This document shows, piece after piece, positions 1 through 11,409 of a DNA stretch of 64,000 nucleotides (the stretch's first letter is position 1; each line of letters starts with the position of its first letter). The DNA is taken from NCBI GenBank assembly GCA_014058105.1, contig JACGCM010001272.1:4092001-4156000 (forward strand), given 5' to 3'. Under the pieces are notes generated by a model, which saw only the letters and a program-made list of their open reading frames with translations, was not told where the DNA came from and did no database searches. The stretch is from Kingdonia uniflora (taxonomy: Eukaryota; Streptophyta; Magnoliopsida; Ranunculales; Circaeasteraceae). A program made the position numbers and the translations under genes.

Positions 1-235
1 ATAGAGGAATGCTCACTCAAACTCTACACAAAATACTCAGAGCTTCTCTTATAATATCTATCAGCTATCAATAAACTACTCTCTTTCTAAATCCTTAAGA
101 GAGGTCATAGTCTTTAACCTATTCAAAAGTTTTCCATGCTAAACATTGTGTTATTATTCTTCCATTATTCATCTAGAAGCTCTGAATATCCTTGGTGTAA
201 AGGCTAAGTTTGGATCACAAAATTAGGCTATTACA
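1..235 (+). repeat. 5' LTR of element A (3' part only)
   Basis: Matches the end of the 3' LTR at 11,140-11,374 over its full length. It ends in TTACA immediately before the primer-binding site. It contains the AATAAA-like stretch ATCAATAAA near base 68, a plausible polyadenylation region. The left part, including the TATA box, is outside the window. Confidence 0.9.
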
Positions 236-255
236 TTTGGCACCGTCTGTAGGAA
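236..255 (+). other. Primer-binding site of element A
   Basis: TTTGGCACCGTCTGTAGGAA follows the LTR end directly. The same 20 bases follow the 5' LTR of element B (32,801-32,820). It resembles the TGGCGCCGTCTGTGGGA class of primer site seen in Tat-type elements; which tRNA is used was not established here. Confidence 0.7.
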
Positions 256-307
256 CGAAGTTCTCAAACTCATTATCTCAGAAAATAGCTGATTATTTCT
301 ATATAAG

Positions 308-1459
308 ATGATACTTCCAGAACAGAGTACTCTAATTTCTCCAGAAGAAGGAAACGCCGTACTAGCAGAGTTACGGGCCAATCTCAACTCTAAAACTAGA
401 AGGCGAGCTACTTTAAAACAACAACTAGCAGGCGTCCAAGACGCGTTGAAGGTTTTGCAAAGTCAGCAGGTTGCAACCCAGAAGAACAAAGGCGTGATGC
501 CAGCTATTTCGCGGGTTTCCGTTCTCGACAGGATAAAACCTCACTCAAACAATCTGGGAGGTGAAGTTCAATCTAAGCATAAACAACATGGGGGCGAGCC
601 GATTCTGATATAGGAAGTCCACCAAGAAGTTGATGACGGTCTCGCTGGAGTCAAACAAGAAGAGCCACCCTGAGGAAAAGTTTAAATTCCGTCTCTTGAG
701 CGATTCAGTGAAGGAAGTGGCGACAATATTCCTCGTGAAGGACGAGTCCCGCGACTAACTACCACAGCTTGTTAGTACATAACTTAGAATCATGTTGACA
801 AACGCATCAAAGAATTGCTTGATGCTTAAATTCAGACCACTAAAGGAATCCACAACAAATTATAAAAGAGCCCGATCGCACATGGGTTACTGGATGGTGA
901 AGTTCCCACTGGTTTTCATACTCCTAAAATCTAAAAATACAAGGGGATAAATCCAGTGGAACATGTTCAAGAATTTCAGGACGCTCTAGGCTTATATTCT
1001 ACATCCAACCACATTCTATGCTGCCTCTTTCCTACCAGTTTACAAGGCGAACCTTTACGATGGTTCTATACCCTACCAAAATGGTCCATTACAAATTTTA
1101 AGCAGTTGAGGAAACTCTTCGTCAATAATTACTCATACAACAAAGACCAAGAGGAGAATCTATATTCTCTATTCAACCTTAACCACGTACTAGGAGAGAA
1201 GCTCAAAACATTCACTACGAAGTTCCTGGAGTTGGCTCAAAAGGTGGATCGACTTGATCAGAAGATTACTATTTTGGCCTTCACCAATGCTTTACTCGTT
1301 GATAGAAGGGCGAAGGAAGACCTCGCTCAAAATAAACCCACAACTTTAGAGGACATGATCGAAAAAATTACCGGGTATATCGATCTTGAAAGGATGGTGT
1401 CCGACAGACAGAAAACTCATAAATCAATATTGACAGCTAGAGATCAATCCACAGGCTAA
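308..1459 (+). pseudogene. gag: gag of element A, broken
   Basis: An ATG at 308 opens 101 codons (starting MILPEQSTLISPEEG) with the ELRANLN motif that also appears at the gag start of element B. The frame closes at 611-613, and stops follow up to about 950. From 956 a 167-codon stretch carries the retrotransposon gag core: a PVEHVQEFQDALGLYS start, EPLRWFYTLP, then a long helical region with LEDMIEKITGYIDLERM. This is the capsid-forming domain that packages element RNA. It aligns along its length with the gag core of element B at 33,453-34,120. The break between the two parts shows it cannot give a full Gag protein. Confidence 0.8.
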
Positions 1460-1639
1460 AATTTCAACCGTGTTGATGATCAAGGAGGAGATAGGAAGCG
1501 AATAAAATCTAATGAAGATCGACCTCAGAAAGGCTGTAATATGCCAAAACCCTATCTTCCCAAGATGACTATTACCATAACCAACATTTATCCTATACTT
1601 CAGAAGGATAAATTTTTTCACAATGCACAGTATCTCTAA

Positions 1640-2347
1640 CCCATTGAGAACAAACCATATTACATTCACCACAAAGTCTGATATCATGAGATGGAGTATT
1701 GCTTCGCTTTACAACGACTGTGAGAGTATATTTTTACAGATGGAAGAATGCATGAATACATTGTGGACGTTGAAAGTTACAAGAATGGGAGTTACAGACT
1801 TCCCACGGAGGTCGTACAGGTCGAAAAAATGGTAGAGGAGAAACATTTATACCATATCTCCCTCAGCCACTTCATTAAGACTCATACTATTAACCAATCG
1901 AATAAGAGTAAAAGACGACGTGTCGGCCAATGTTATGACTTGTCCATAGACGATAAAGAAGCTTGGCTACTTCCCATATCCAGCTCCCAATGCACAGGGA
2001 TCTCTTTTGATGATTGTGATCTTCGCCACATCAACTTTTCTCACCATGATGCATTGGTGATCATGTTGAAAATGAAAAATGTCGTACAACATACAATGAT
2101 GGTAGATACTGGTAGTAGCATCGAACTACTTTTTCAATGTACGATTGATCAGATGGGGCTGGCCGATAAAGTACAGCCTAGTGACATTGATATCTATGAA
2201 TTTAACGGTTCTAGAGAAGAACGTGTAGGAAAGATTATACTTCTTATTACGACAGGACCAACAACAGTTGACGTTGTATTTTACGTTATCAATACAAAAT
2301 CTTATTATTTGGGGATAATGGGATGCTGCTGGCTACATAATATGTGA
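1640..2347 (+). pseudogene. gag C-terminus and aspartic protease of element A
   Basis: About 1,640-1,830 encodes a degenerate version of the gag zinc-knuckle region (ALQRL..YIF..GRMHEYIVDVESYKNGSYR) that element B shares. From about 2,040 a retroviral-type aspartic protease follows: MMVDTGSSIELLF has the catalytic DTG triad, and the later KSYYLGIMGCCWL segment fits the C-terminal ILG motif. This enzyme would cut the Gag-Pol polyprotein. The frame from 1,748 to 2,347 is open for 199 codons, but it is separated from gag and RT by stops. The catalytic Asp is kept here, whereas element B has Asn. Confidence 0.75.
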
Positions 2348-2619
2348 GCTATTATGTCGACCTACTATTTGGCGCTGCGATTCGAATGGAATGGCGGCAT
2401 TTATGAAATTAAAGGCAGTCAGAAGCCAGCTCGAGCCTGTGAAAAATAATGTTACCATCATACCAAAACCATCGATACCACAGCTCGCATAACAATTACA
2501 AAAAACAATAGGGAACATTATAGAAAACTTTACAGTGAACTCTACCAAAAACCAGCTGCCAAGTACATAAATCACAGAGTACGTCAAAATTAGTGGGGAC
2601 AAACAAGGAACATTTATTG

Positions 2620-3910
2620 GTACTCTTCTGCCTACAGCAGAATAAGATGCTCTTATTCAGTTCCTTAAAGACAACAGTGATGTATTTTCTTGGACATTTC
2701 ACAAAATGCTAGGCATCGATCCTAATCTGGCCTGCCATAAGCTTAATTTGAAAGATAAAGCTGAAGCCGTCAAGAGAAATAGAAAACTTTTGCACCAAGA
2801 CTCTGAGAAGAAGTCAACAAAGAGATCGATAAACTCATTGAAGTTGGTTTTATCTAAAAAGCCAACTATCCAGAATGGATCTTGAACATTGTAGCAGTGC
2901 CGAAGAAAAACAGCAAGATCAGAGTGTGTGTGGATTTCACGGACCTCAACAAACATACTCCAAAGGATAGTTTTCCACTTCTTATCATAAACCATCTGCT
3001 CGATTCTACTGCGGGACATGAACTCTTATCCATGATGGATGCCACATCAGGGTACAATCAAATGCCTCTACTACCCAGCGATTAAGATAAAATAGCTTTT
3101 ATTACAGAGCATGGCCTATATTGCTTCAAGGTTATGCCTTTCGGTCTCAAGAATGCTAGAGCCACTTATCAAAGGTTGATGACACAGATGTTCAAAGACC
3201 ACCTCAGAAAAATGATAGAAGTATACATTGATGATATGTTGTGTAAAAGTCTCAAAAAGGAAAACTATATCTCAGATTTACACACATCTTTTAAAATTCT
3301 CCATTTTTACAAAATGAAACTCAATCCTGACAAGTGTCAGTTCGGGGTCCAGTCAGGCAAATTCTTAGGACATTTGATCAAAAAGGAAGCCATAGAGGCT
3401 GATTCAGATCAGATTTGTGCAATGTTATCTATGCCTTCTCCAAAAACAAAGAAAAACGTACAGAAGCTAGCAGACAAGATAATAACAATAAATTGTTTTG
3501 TCTCCAAGTCTTCAAATCGATGTCGATGGTTATCTGACCTATTTCATGAAGGGATAATAAAAAAGAAATCTAAAAAAGATCCTGAGATCGAGTGGACTCC
3601 AAAATGTGAAGCAACATTTCAGGAACTCAAACGTTATTTAAGTAAACCACCAGTGATAAGTACACCTAAGGAAGGAGAAGAGTTTACCATATATTTTGCT
3701 GTTACCGCGGAATCATTGAGTTATGTCCTCATTCGACTTGATGAGAAGACAGAGAAACATGTCTACTTTATCAGCAAAACTCTCACTCCAGCAGAATCCT
3801 GGTATACCAAGATCGAGAAATTATTGTTAACTCTCATTTACACATCACAAAAGTTAAAATAGTATTTTCAAGCCCACTTAGTTTGAGTAATGATAAATTA
3901 TCCTTTGGGC
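2620..3910 (+). pseudogene. pol: Reverse transcriptase and RNase H of element A
   Basis: RT is recognised from VPKKNSKIRVCVDFTDLN (2,897 onward), LLSMMDATSGYNQM, PFGLKNARATYQRLM and the catalytic YIDDML at about 3,223. The connection region CQFGVQSGKFLGHLI and an RNase H start (FTIYFAVTAESLSYVLIRLDE) follow up to LTLIYTSQKLK. A stop at 3,083-3,085 splits the RT before the FGLKN motif, and the first part also has stops near 2,855. The RNase H frame ends at 3,862 and its tail continues after a stop. The order and spacing match element B at 37,090-38,490. Confidence 0.88.
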
Positions 3911-4029
3911 AAAATCTTGCCCGAGCGAGAGAAATCCAGATGAGTACAACAATGGTCGATAACTCTTGGTGAACATGACATACATTTTGAACTACGACAT
4001 TTTGAAAAGGTTAATAAGTAGATAATTTT

Positions 4030-4560
4030 CTTGTAGACTCCCAGTAGAAGATCCTGACTGGGAAGAAGAAAGTACATAAATAAATGAAGAGTAGTTCAAA
4101 GAAAAGTCAGACTGGATATCTCAAAGGAGTTGGCGTCTTCTAACTAATGGTTCTGCCAGGCCTGCGGGGTCAGACATCATCATCGTTCTTATTACGCCTT
4201 CCAATGACAGAATTGAAAATGCAATTAGACTCAACTTTGAAGCTACCAACAATGAGACCAAGTATGATGCATTATTTCACGGTCTAGATATGGCTCTAGA
4301 GATTAGAGTTTCCAAGTTATCTATGTACACAAACTCTTTACTCATCGTGAACTATTATACAGAGAAATTTCAAAAAAATGAAAAAAATGATTGATTATGC
4401 CGTCGCTGTAGCCGACAGAATGAGCAGATTCAAGAAGGCTACCATTGAACATTTACCTCGCGGAGAAAATAGATATTCTGATTCCCTTGTCTATCTGGCA
4501 GGAGTCCTCGGAACAAAAGCTTGATATCTCAAGATCAAATTAATATCCATCCCCGACATT
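4030..4560 (+). pseudogene. Second RNase H-like domain of element A
   Basis: Translation of + frames gives a NGSARPAGSD start, then NFEATNNETKYDALFHGLDMAL and, after a frameshift near 4,380, KKATIEHLPRGENRYSDSL. This is the pattern of the additional RNase H-type domain that Tat-lineage elements carry between RT-RNase H and integrase. The Asp/Glu layout resembles an active RNase H fold, but the frame is broken. Element B has the same segment at 38,650-39,080. Confidence 0.7.
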
Positions 4561-4689
4561 AACATCATAAGCTTAAATTCTGTTAATACTGGGGGCGTTA
4601 AAGATGATGAGGACGATTGGAGACAAACTTTTCTCATATATATTGGACCTTAAAACACGTTAGACGGTGAACTCCCCAAAGATCCTACT

Positions 4690-5865
4690 GAATGAAGACG
4701 TATGCTTGATAATGCTAAGCGATACCTCATAGCCGATAGCTTCCTTTATAAAATATCAGTTACAAGACCCTATCTTAAATGCTTATCGACTAAAGAGGCT
4801 AAAAAATTCCTGGATGAACTTCACGAAGGTACTTGTGGGTCCCATGCAGCAGGACGATCTTTAGCAAATTGAGCTCTTACCCAAGGAGTCTTTTGGCCTA
4901 AAATGAAAGCTCAAGCCATCGAATATGCAAGCAAGTGTGATGCCTGCCAACAACATGGACCCCAAATTCAAGCTCCAGTCTTAAAACTCTATTCTAGCAA
5001 CGTTGTTTGGCAATTCGGAAGATGGGCCCTCGACCTCGTAGGAGAATTTCCCACTACACCAGGCAAGAGGAAGCACCTCTTCTTAGTAGCAACAAATTAC
5101 TTTACCAAATGGGTAGAAGCAGTTCCTCTGTGTCGTACACGTGAAGACGAAGTCATCAAATTTATATGGGAAACCATCATAATACAGTTTGGTTGCCCCC
5201 ATCTCATCATAATCGACAATAAACATCAGTTCGTTGGCTCCAGAGTCTTTGAGTTCCTCAATCAGCACAATATCATCTACTCTCCTTTTAATCCATATTA
5301 CCCACAAAGAAATGGTCAGGCCAAAATCACTAATCGTACTATCATTGACTGAATCAAAAAATGTTTAACAGAGAAGAAGGGTAATTGGGTTCAAGAATTA
5401 CCATATGTATTATGTGCATATCGCGTAACATATCGGGTATCGACAGGATGTACGCTATTTCTGTTGGCGAACGGTACTGAAGTAATAATCCTCACTCAAT
5501 ATCATCACCCATTACGCGACCATATCATGACAGGCGAAGAAAACAAATTTCAGTTGGCATGTAACATGAATTAGATTATAGAAACTAGAGACAGAGCATT
5601 CATGAACTTGAGAAGATACCACCAGGCTTTAGCCAGATCTTATAACAAGCGAGTTCGCTATAGAGAGTTCAAAATTACAGATCTAGTCTTCTGAGAAGTT
5701 CCCAAACACAGAAAAGAAGTCAATGCTGGAAAACTCGTCAAAAATTGGGAAAGTCCTTTTATCATTGTTAGGAAAAGTGGACTTGGCTCTTACGACCTCA
5801 CCACCGAACTTTGAGAATGAGTGCCTAATCCTTGGAACATAAGGAGATTGAAGCTATATCGAAGA
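4690..5865 (+). pseudogene. Integrase of element A
   Basis: The zinc-binding H2C2 region lies at about 4,800-4,950 (DELHEGTCGSHAAGRSLA, then CDACQQHG). The catalytic core follows at 5,020-5,352: LDLVGEF with the first Asp, IIIDNKHQF with the second, and NPYYPQRNGQAKITNRT where the third catalytic residue, normally Glu in a GQAE motif, is Lys. The C-terminal part (NWESPFII..GSYDL, then PNPWNIRRLK) ends near 5,865 after stops at 5,350, 5,570 and 5,810. Integrase inserts the cDNA into the genome; with the Lys this copy would be inactive even without its stops. Confidence 0.85.
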
Positions 5866-5907
5866 TAAAATCTATCAAAGTGTACTTTTCTAATAAAATC
5901 TATCATC

Positions 5908-6100
5908 TTGTACGTCAGTTTTACATCAATGAAATACTTATGTTTGATCACCTTACATCAGAGTACTTTATACTATTTTATACATTACTCCATCTAACAT
6001 TTTTGGTACGTCAATCTTACAACAATGAAATACTTGTGTCTGATTGCCCTACTCTACAATACTTTTCTAATATATCATACACGTATTTCTATTTACTGAC
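5908..6100 (+). repeat. Two diverged direct repeats, 96-bp spacing
   Basis: A unit beginning GTACGTCA occurs at 5,910 and at 6,006. Both copies share the GAAATACTT and TACTTT blocks. It lies directly after pol, upstream of a shorter-period array. Confidence 0.55.
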
Positions 6101-6149
6101 TACATGTCTAAACATTACAGATTACCAATGGTTTCACCTTATTCTAATA

Positions 6150-6465
6150 CATTACAGATCGTTTGTTGCTCCAGCCAAATTGATATTCTATTACATTAGA
6201 TCATTTGTTGCTTCAGCCAAATTGATCTTCTATTACATTACAGATCGTTTTTTGCTTAAGCCAAATTGATCTTCTATTATATTACAGATCAGTTGTTGCT
6301 TCAGCCAAACCGATCTTCTATTTTATAGGTCGTTTGTTGCTTCAGCCAAGCCGATCTTCTATTTTACATTTTACAGGTCGTTTGTTGCTTCAGCCAAACC
6401 GATCTTCTGCAATATTAAGCATTTATTGCTTCAGCCAAACCAATCCTCTATCATACGACAGAATG
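6150..6465 (+). repeat. Tandem repeat, about seven units of 41-48 bp, in element A
   Basis: The core GTTTGTTGCTTCAGCCAAA recurs at about 6,161, 6,203, 6,247, 6,291, 6,332, 6,380 and 6,421, followed each time by an (C/T)GATCTTCTATT block. It sits just after pol in the variable 3' part of the element. A + reading frame covering it is only a translation of the repeat. Confidence 0.85.
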
Positions 6466-6687
6466 GCTAATAGTTCTACAAAACGGCTACCAGGCTTATA
6501 CATCATAATTTATTCCTCACAAGGTTAGTACAACTATGTATAGATCATTACTTTTATTAACAGTCCCATATTGTTATACTCTATCTACTATATTTTCATT
6601 GGTATAGTATGAATAATCCCTTCTAGCAGTCATAACGCTTCCTCAATCGCTCGAGCTATCACTCGAACTATCATTTGAGCTGTTAGG

Positions 6688-9127
6688 CTACACAACACTA
6701 CGCGAACTTTCCCCACGAAGTCGCAGACGCATGATCTCTGGCATCCTCCCAGTCATAATGTACTTTCCTTCTTTAACCTTACTCTTTGTAAGAATACCAA
6801 TCTTTGCTATCATGGGATCTAGGTACTCAGATCGTATCAACCGCATTTCACATTGCACACCATCGACAACTAGCTTATCATATACAGTTTTGCTTTTCTC
6901 CTCCAATCTCTTAAACTCGGATACAAAAATGGAGAGCACTGCTATCATTTCTTTCTCATGCGCATTACTTGCCTCACATTTTACCTTATCAGGAAGAACA
7001 AACCCTGCAAGTTGTCATTTAGCTTCTTTCAGCATAGCTTCCAAACTTCTGCAGCGTTCTTCTAGCGCTCATTTTTTAATCAACGTCGTATCATTACGAC
7101 CTTCCATTATCGACATAAACTCATCCATGTTTGCCACCAAGCCTGCTGATTCATCTATACGAGCTTGATTACACTTCCTCTTTAACACTTCTTCCTCAAG
7201 ACTTATTGTAGCCTTGAAAAGATCCGCCTCCAATTTGGTCTTCGCATCACGCAGTTCCCCATTTTCCGATTTATACTCAAATATGTCTAACCTCATCGTT
7301 TGAATGTTATGTTATAAAGCACAGATCATGATCCAATTCTTATTTATCATTTTGTTTTGTTCACTATAGGCCTCTTCTATCTCTTTCAACATCATGTTCG
7401 TAACATACCACAATACTTCAAATTTATGAGTACCATCATTTACCTCTTCGATAGCTGCTCGCGCACCAACTTCCTTTACTTCGAGCATGTTTATATGATA
7501 TTGCAAATCTTTTACATTTTTTTCTTCCTTCTCTAACACTGCCAATAGCTCTGTAATTTGAGTTTGCGCAGACGTCAACTCCGCCCCTTGTTGGCTGATT
7601 TGTACCGAAGTGCCCAAAATTTCCACATCCTTTTTCCTTATAACTTCTTTTACTCCCTCCATCTTTCTCTATTCAATGGCTAGCTTAGCCTCTTTATCTT
7701 CCAGTTGTTAGGTCAAATGAGCAACTGTGCTTCGTTCCTCTACTATTATCACCTCCATCTTCCCTTTTAAATCAGTAACATTTTATTATTATTTCCTGTA
7801 GGAGATTCAGATCAGTATTAAGTCTTTCGTTTGAGGCACATAATTCTTCACACTACTTCTGAACCTCTGCCAGTTCATCCTACTGTAGCAATCAACATTC
7901 AGATAACTACTAGTTTACATATTCAAACATAGTACATATCATAGTGAACAAAAGTTTACTCAAGAACATAATATTTGAGTAATATCGATACATTGATCTA
8001 TCTATATGGTCATCATAGAGAACATATTTCATTCAACATCAAAAATAGTTTACAAATATCTAATACACATGCAAGTTTGGTAAGTTACTGAACTAATCTA
8101 TTTTTGCCTTTTCGAGCTACGAGAGGATTGCCCCTTGTTTCTCACACTCTTTACATTTTCTACTCAAACATATTTAGAAGCTACAAGGGTCACCACTTCT
8201 TGTTGGCGTTGCTTTCGCCATGACCGTGGTACCAGGCGCTCGATCTCCACCTCGTCTTCTTCTGAGATATTTTTTCTCGGTCTAAGAATGGTGTTTTCAA
8301 TAATTTTTTCCTCATTTTTTGTAAAACACATATTTTTTGTTTTTGCGTTCTCCACATCAAAATCCTTCCCACAATCAGTTACAAACTTTCTAAATTCATT
8401 CACTACTCTCGTCAGCTCCCCTCCATAAAAATCAATCACACTTTTTATATGACATTCGTACTCCGTTCGAGCTGCGGTTTTTGCTCATGAGAAATACAGA
8501 TGCTCCTTCAACTGCATTTGCACCCTGTGCTGATGCTTAAGCTCGTATTCCTAAAATAGCTTAATATTCAAAATTCAAAACTGCACAGTTGTTAAAATCA
8601 CACAGCTGTCATCCATAATATATGCTACACAAACAGTAAAACAAAACACTTTATTCTTATTTATTTCAGTTCGTAGCATCAACATGCCTCGTTCTACATT
8701 TAACAGAATACCAAAACAGAATATTAAAAAATAGATTACTTATTCATTTTTGACCTCTCACAGTTCAAAATTACTGTCATATATAGTTATATTTAAAACA
8801 GACTGGATGATTCACTACCACATGGTATTATCTCCCCTCCTGCTCCTCTCTCATCTTCTTCAACAATCTTTCCATATGCGATCTTTCGAATAGCCTCTTC
8901 TCGTAAAGATTCATCTAACAACAACTCACGAAACACATCACACCAAAAAAATCAATCAACCTCTGCACGCCTATCTTCATCATCTAAACCATCTAATTTC
9001 AACAATACTTGAGTAACACAGCATCATAAGGCAAATGACAAAAGTATCATTCACGAAGCTTAGCGACCTTGATATGGAACCTACCTTCTACTGCATGACG
9101 CACACGCTGGGAACGCGTCTTCACCAT
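6688..9127 (-). pseudogene. Antisense coiled-coil gene of element A (distal antisense ORF), broken
   Basis: On the strand opposite to gag-pol an ATG at 9,127 opens MVKTRSQRVRHAVEG, closely matching the start of the antisense gene of element B at 46,510. Further down come a basic/acidic segment at 8,439-8,164 (NTILRPRKNISEEDEVE) and a long Lys/Glu-rich coiled-coil stretch, 7,662-6,688, which stays in one frame for about 325 codons with only a few stops. Its C-terminal block (FVSEFKRLEEKSK, then Gly-x-x-Cys and later Arg and Met) aligns without gaps to element B. Tat-type elements are known to carry extra ORFs, sometimes antisense (for example Grande), but the function is not known. No known domain was recognised. 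The conservation between two distinct elements argues it was once a real protein. Confidence 0.65.
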
Positions 9128-10138
9128 GATTGCTCACTCTACCTCAACAAAAAAATTGAGTCTGATAGAAGATACAAGACATAACAACCAAGGTTCACTA
9201 CTTTATATAACCAAGATAAAGATCTTTGAAAATCTAAGTCGCCCCGCATATTTTGTTGAAAGATATATTATGCGCATTTTCGGAAACACAAATATCAGTA
9301 GAAGCCATAAAATATTATAATAGGTCATACTTTCCATGTTATGAAATATTTCCTTAGATTTTATGCGTACAAATATAGAGATCGCAACTTACAAATTAAG
9401 CATGTCCAGTAGTAACACCTACAGGCAGATATCAGTTACTTCCATACGCCAAGACATTTTCCAGTTAGTTCGAATTAGTAGCTCACATACATACACATAC
9501 CTTTATAATCAACCAATCATCTTAAGCCAATTGTTTACTTACTCTTACCACACAACCTCTGTACATTCTCGAGCTCCTCTATTTTTTCCAACCTCAACTT
9601 TCGCTACCCTTTACAGATGTACACATTGAGATCTTTACAACTCGATATGTCGAGCAATACTCCATGACAAACTAATGTTCCTCATTTCTAAATTTTTACA
9701 GACTTCTATTTTTGAATAGAAAGCTACATATATAAGTTGAGAAGTTCGAAACACAACATCAAAATACCAGAACGATGACATTTTATTAGTTCAAAAATTC
9801 TTTACAGATTACTTTACAGATAACAAGTGTTCTAGATAATTCATAGATTACTTTACAAACTACATCAAATTACAGTTCGAAACACTTCTTAGCAGCCAAC
9901 GAAGAAGAAGATGTAAAATTGAAGCAACTTCCAAACTCTAATCCCCTGCTTGAATGGGCCAGGAAATAGTAGAATTGGAAATCACCGAAGGTTAATGGCA
10001 CCGGCAGAAGGATCTTCTTCAGGGCCAATATCTATAACCCCTGGAAGAAAAACTTCCTTCACCACCGTCTCTTCCACCATAACTCCCACCACCCTGCATG
10101 CTAGAGACAAAAGAAGGGTCCTATTTCTTAGACAATAC

Positions 10139-10456
10139 CTACTCATCAGCAGGGTACCGGTGAGACTCCCTCGGATGAATGCCTGTCGCTTCATCTTCAG
10201 TTGTAACAGCTTCTTCCATCAGCAGTTGCAGCCCATTTCGGTGTTCCTCCTCCGATGTCAACAGATAATGGAAGCGCACTATTTGATCATAGTCATTCCC
10301 CGCCTCCATCACCTCTTCATATGTCATACGGTGGTATGTAGGGGACACCCAAATTGGCATCGACAGATGCAAAGGCTGGTAACCGTATCTAACATAAAAT
10401 TCTTTCATCTTTCTTCGAATCTTAGCCTCTCGAGACTGTTGCCTTGTCATTTCCAT
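10139..10456 (-). CDS. Short antisense ORF of element A (proximal, about 105 codons)
   Basis: Open from ATG at 10,456 (MEMTRQQSREAK) to 10,139. It is acidic in its second half and has no known domain. It aligns with the ORF at 47,480-47,782 in element B, which has the same position relative to its 3' LTR: both have Ile-x-x-Lys-Met near the start, a Pro-rich stretch with Thr-Tyr-x-x-Met, and an RFH..LT.E(E/D) block. It lies about 340 bp inside the 3' LTR, where an antisense transcript starting in or near the LTR would read it first. It could be the first exon of the longer antisense gene. It is the least damaged ORF in element A. Confidence 0.5.
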   Translation of the reverse strand: MEMTRQQSREAKIRRKMKEFYVRYGYQPLHLSMPIWVSPTYHRMTYEEVMEAGNDYDQIVRFHYLLTSEEEHRNGLQLLMEEAVTTEDEATGIHPRESHRYPADE

Positions 10457-10783
10457 ACTCTCAACTGTCAGAAAGTTGTAAGTACAGAAGCCAAAATATA
10501 AAAGAAATAGCTAAGGTTAGAAGACTTGGTTCATTACACACCAATCAAAGTACTCTTTATACTATGGTTCGCATTAAAGCCGACTCTCCAAATTCCCAAC
10601 GTCAGGATGATTTCCCATGCAACAAAATTGACTAGAAACATTGGTTTTAGAAAACGAAAACCCAAAAGCCACAAACAGATATTCATGAAGATGCCTTGGA
10701 AATGATTCCCAGGTATTATTTCCAGTATTGATGAAGCTTCTCAACCAACACCACTCGCTCACAATATTTCTCGTACTGTTGGC

Positions 10784-10797
10784 TGAGAAGGGGTGGT
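10784..10797 (+). other. Polypurine tract of element A
   Basis: GAGAAGGGGTGGT lies just before the inferred 3' LTR start. It corresponds to the GCGAGGGGGTGAT tract before the 3' LTR of element B. Confidence 0.6.
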
Positions 10798-11374
10798 TAT
10801 AGTGGCTTATTCTGCATCTCAAACTCAAGCTTCATCTTCGACTATCATACGACCACTCGACCTTGTCAACATAACACGTGGCATTATTGAAGACATATTA
10901 TAGTTACAGAGTTCTAGTCATTACTATCGACCTTTATATCAACAATTTAAGTTAAGCAAACGTACTGTCATCAACGAAGCCGTTACGAAACAGTAAAAGA
11001 TCAGATCATTACACAATTAAATCAAAGATTACCAAATACATATTGTAACACCCATCATTAAGGATAATAATGGTTGTCAAATGGTCATATTATAAGACCT
11101 ATAAATAGGACCAGAAAATCCAAGATAAAGGGACAAAAAATAGAGGAATGCTCACTCAAACTCTACACAAAATACTCGAAGCTTCTCTTGTAATATCTAA
11201 CAGTTATCAATAAACTACTCTCTTTATAAATCCTCAAGAGAGGTCATGGTTTTTAACCTATTCAAAGGTTTTCCACGCTAAGCTTTGTGTTATTATTCTT
11301 CCATTATTTACCTAGAAGCTCTGAATATCCTTGGTGTAAAGGCTAAGTTCAGATCTCAAAATTAGGTTATTACA
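10798..11374 (+). repeat. 3' LTR of element A (577 bp)
   Basis: The right 235 bp match the window start. The left end is set by the polypurine tract and by similarity of TATAGTGGCTTATTC to TGTAGGGACTTATCC at the start of the element B LTR; the terminal TG appears mutated to TA. A TATA box (TATAAATA) lies at 11,100-11,107, and the end is TTACA. Confidence 0.75.
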
Positions 11375-11409
11375 CATTATGTTTAAACTTGTATTTGCTT
11401 CAAATATTA

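Larger units (their letters stand above)
1..11374 (+). mobile_element. Ty3/gypsy LTR retrotransposon, Tat type (element A), 5' end cut by window
   Basis: The first 235 bases are repeated at 11,140-11,374 without indels, which gives LTRs around a gag-protease-RT-RNase H-integrase order typical of Ty3/gypsy. Three points suggest the Tat lineage: a second RNase H region between the RT-RNase H and the integrase, an integrase tail ending in a PWN..RLK motif, and a 5 kb 3' region with extra antisense ORFs. By eye the overlapping LTR parts differ at about 19 of 235 positions (about 92% identity), so the insertion is not recent. All pol parts have stops or frameshifts, so the copy is dead. The 3' LTR is 577 bp, so about 340 bp of the 5' LTR lie outside the window. 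No target duplication can be tested for that reason. Confidence 0.9.

Noticed and set aside
5832..6528. Two + ORFs (145 and 64 codons) after pol of element A
   Set aside because: They only translate the tandem repeats and have no conservation in element B.
6731..10501. + ORFs of up to 183 codons in the 3' region of element A
   Set aside because: They are opposite-strand shadows of the antisense genes, which are the ones conserved in element B.
11044..11374. TGTAACACCC at 11,044 as start of the 3' LTR of element A
   Set aside because: No purine tract precedes it. The start at 10,798 follows GAGAAGGGGTGGT and resembles the beginning of the element B LTR.
1..11374. Endogenous pararetrovirus
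   Set aside because: LTRs, an integrase and a gypsy gene order are present; no movement or coat protein of pararetrovirus type is seen.
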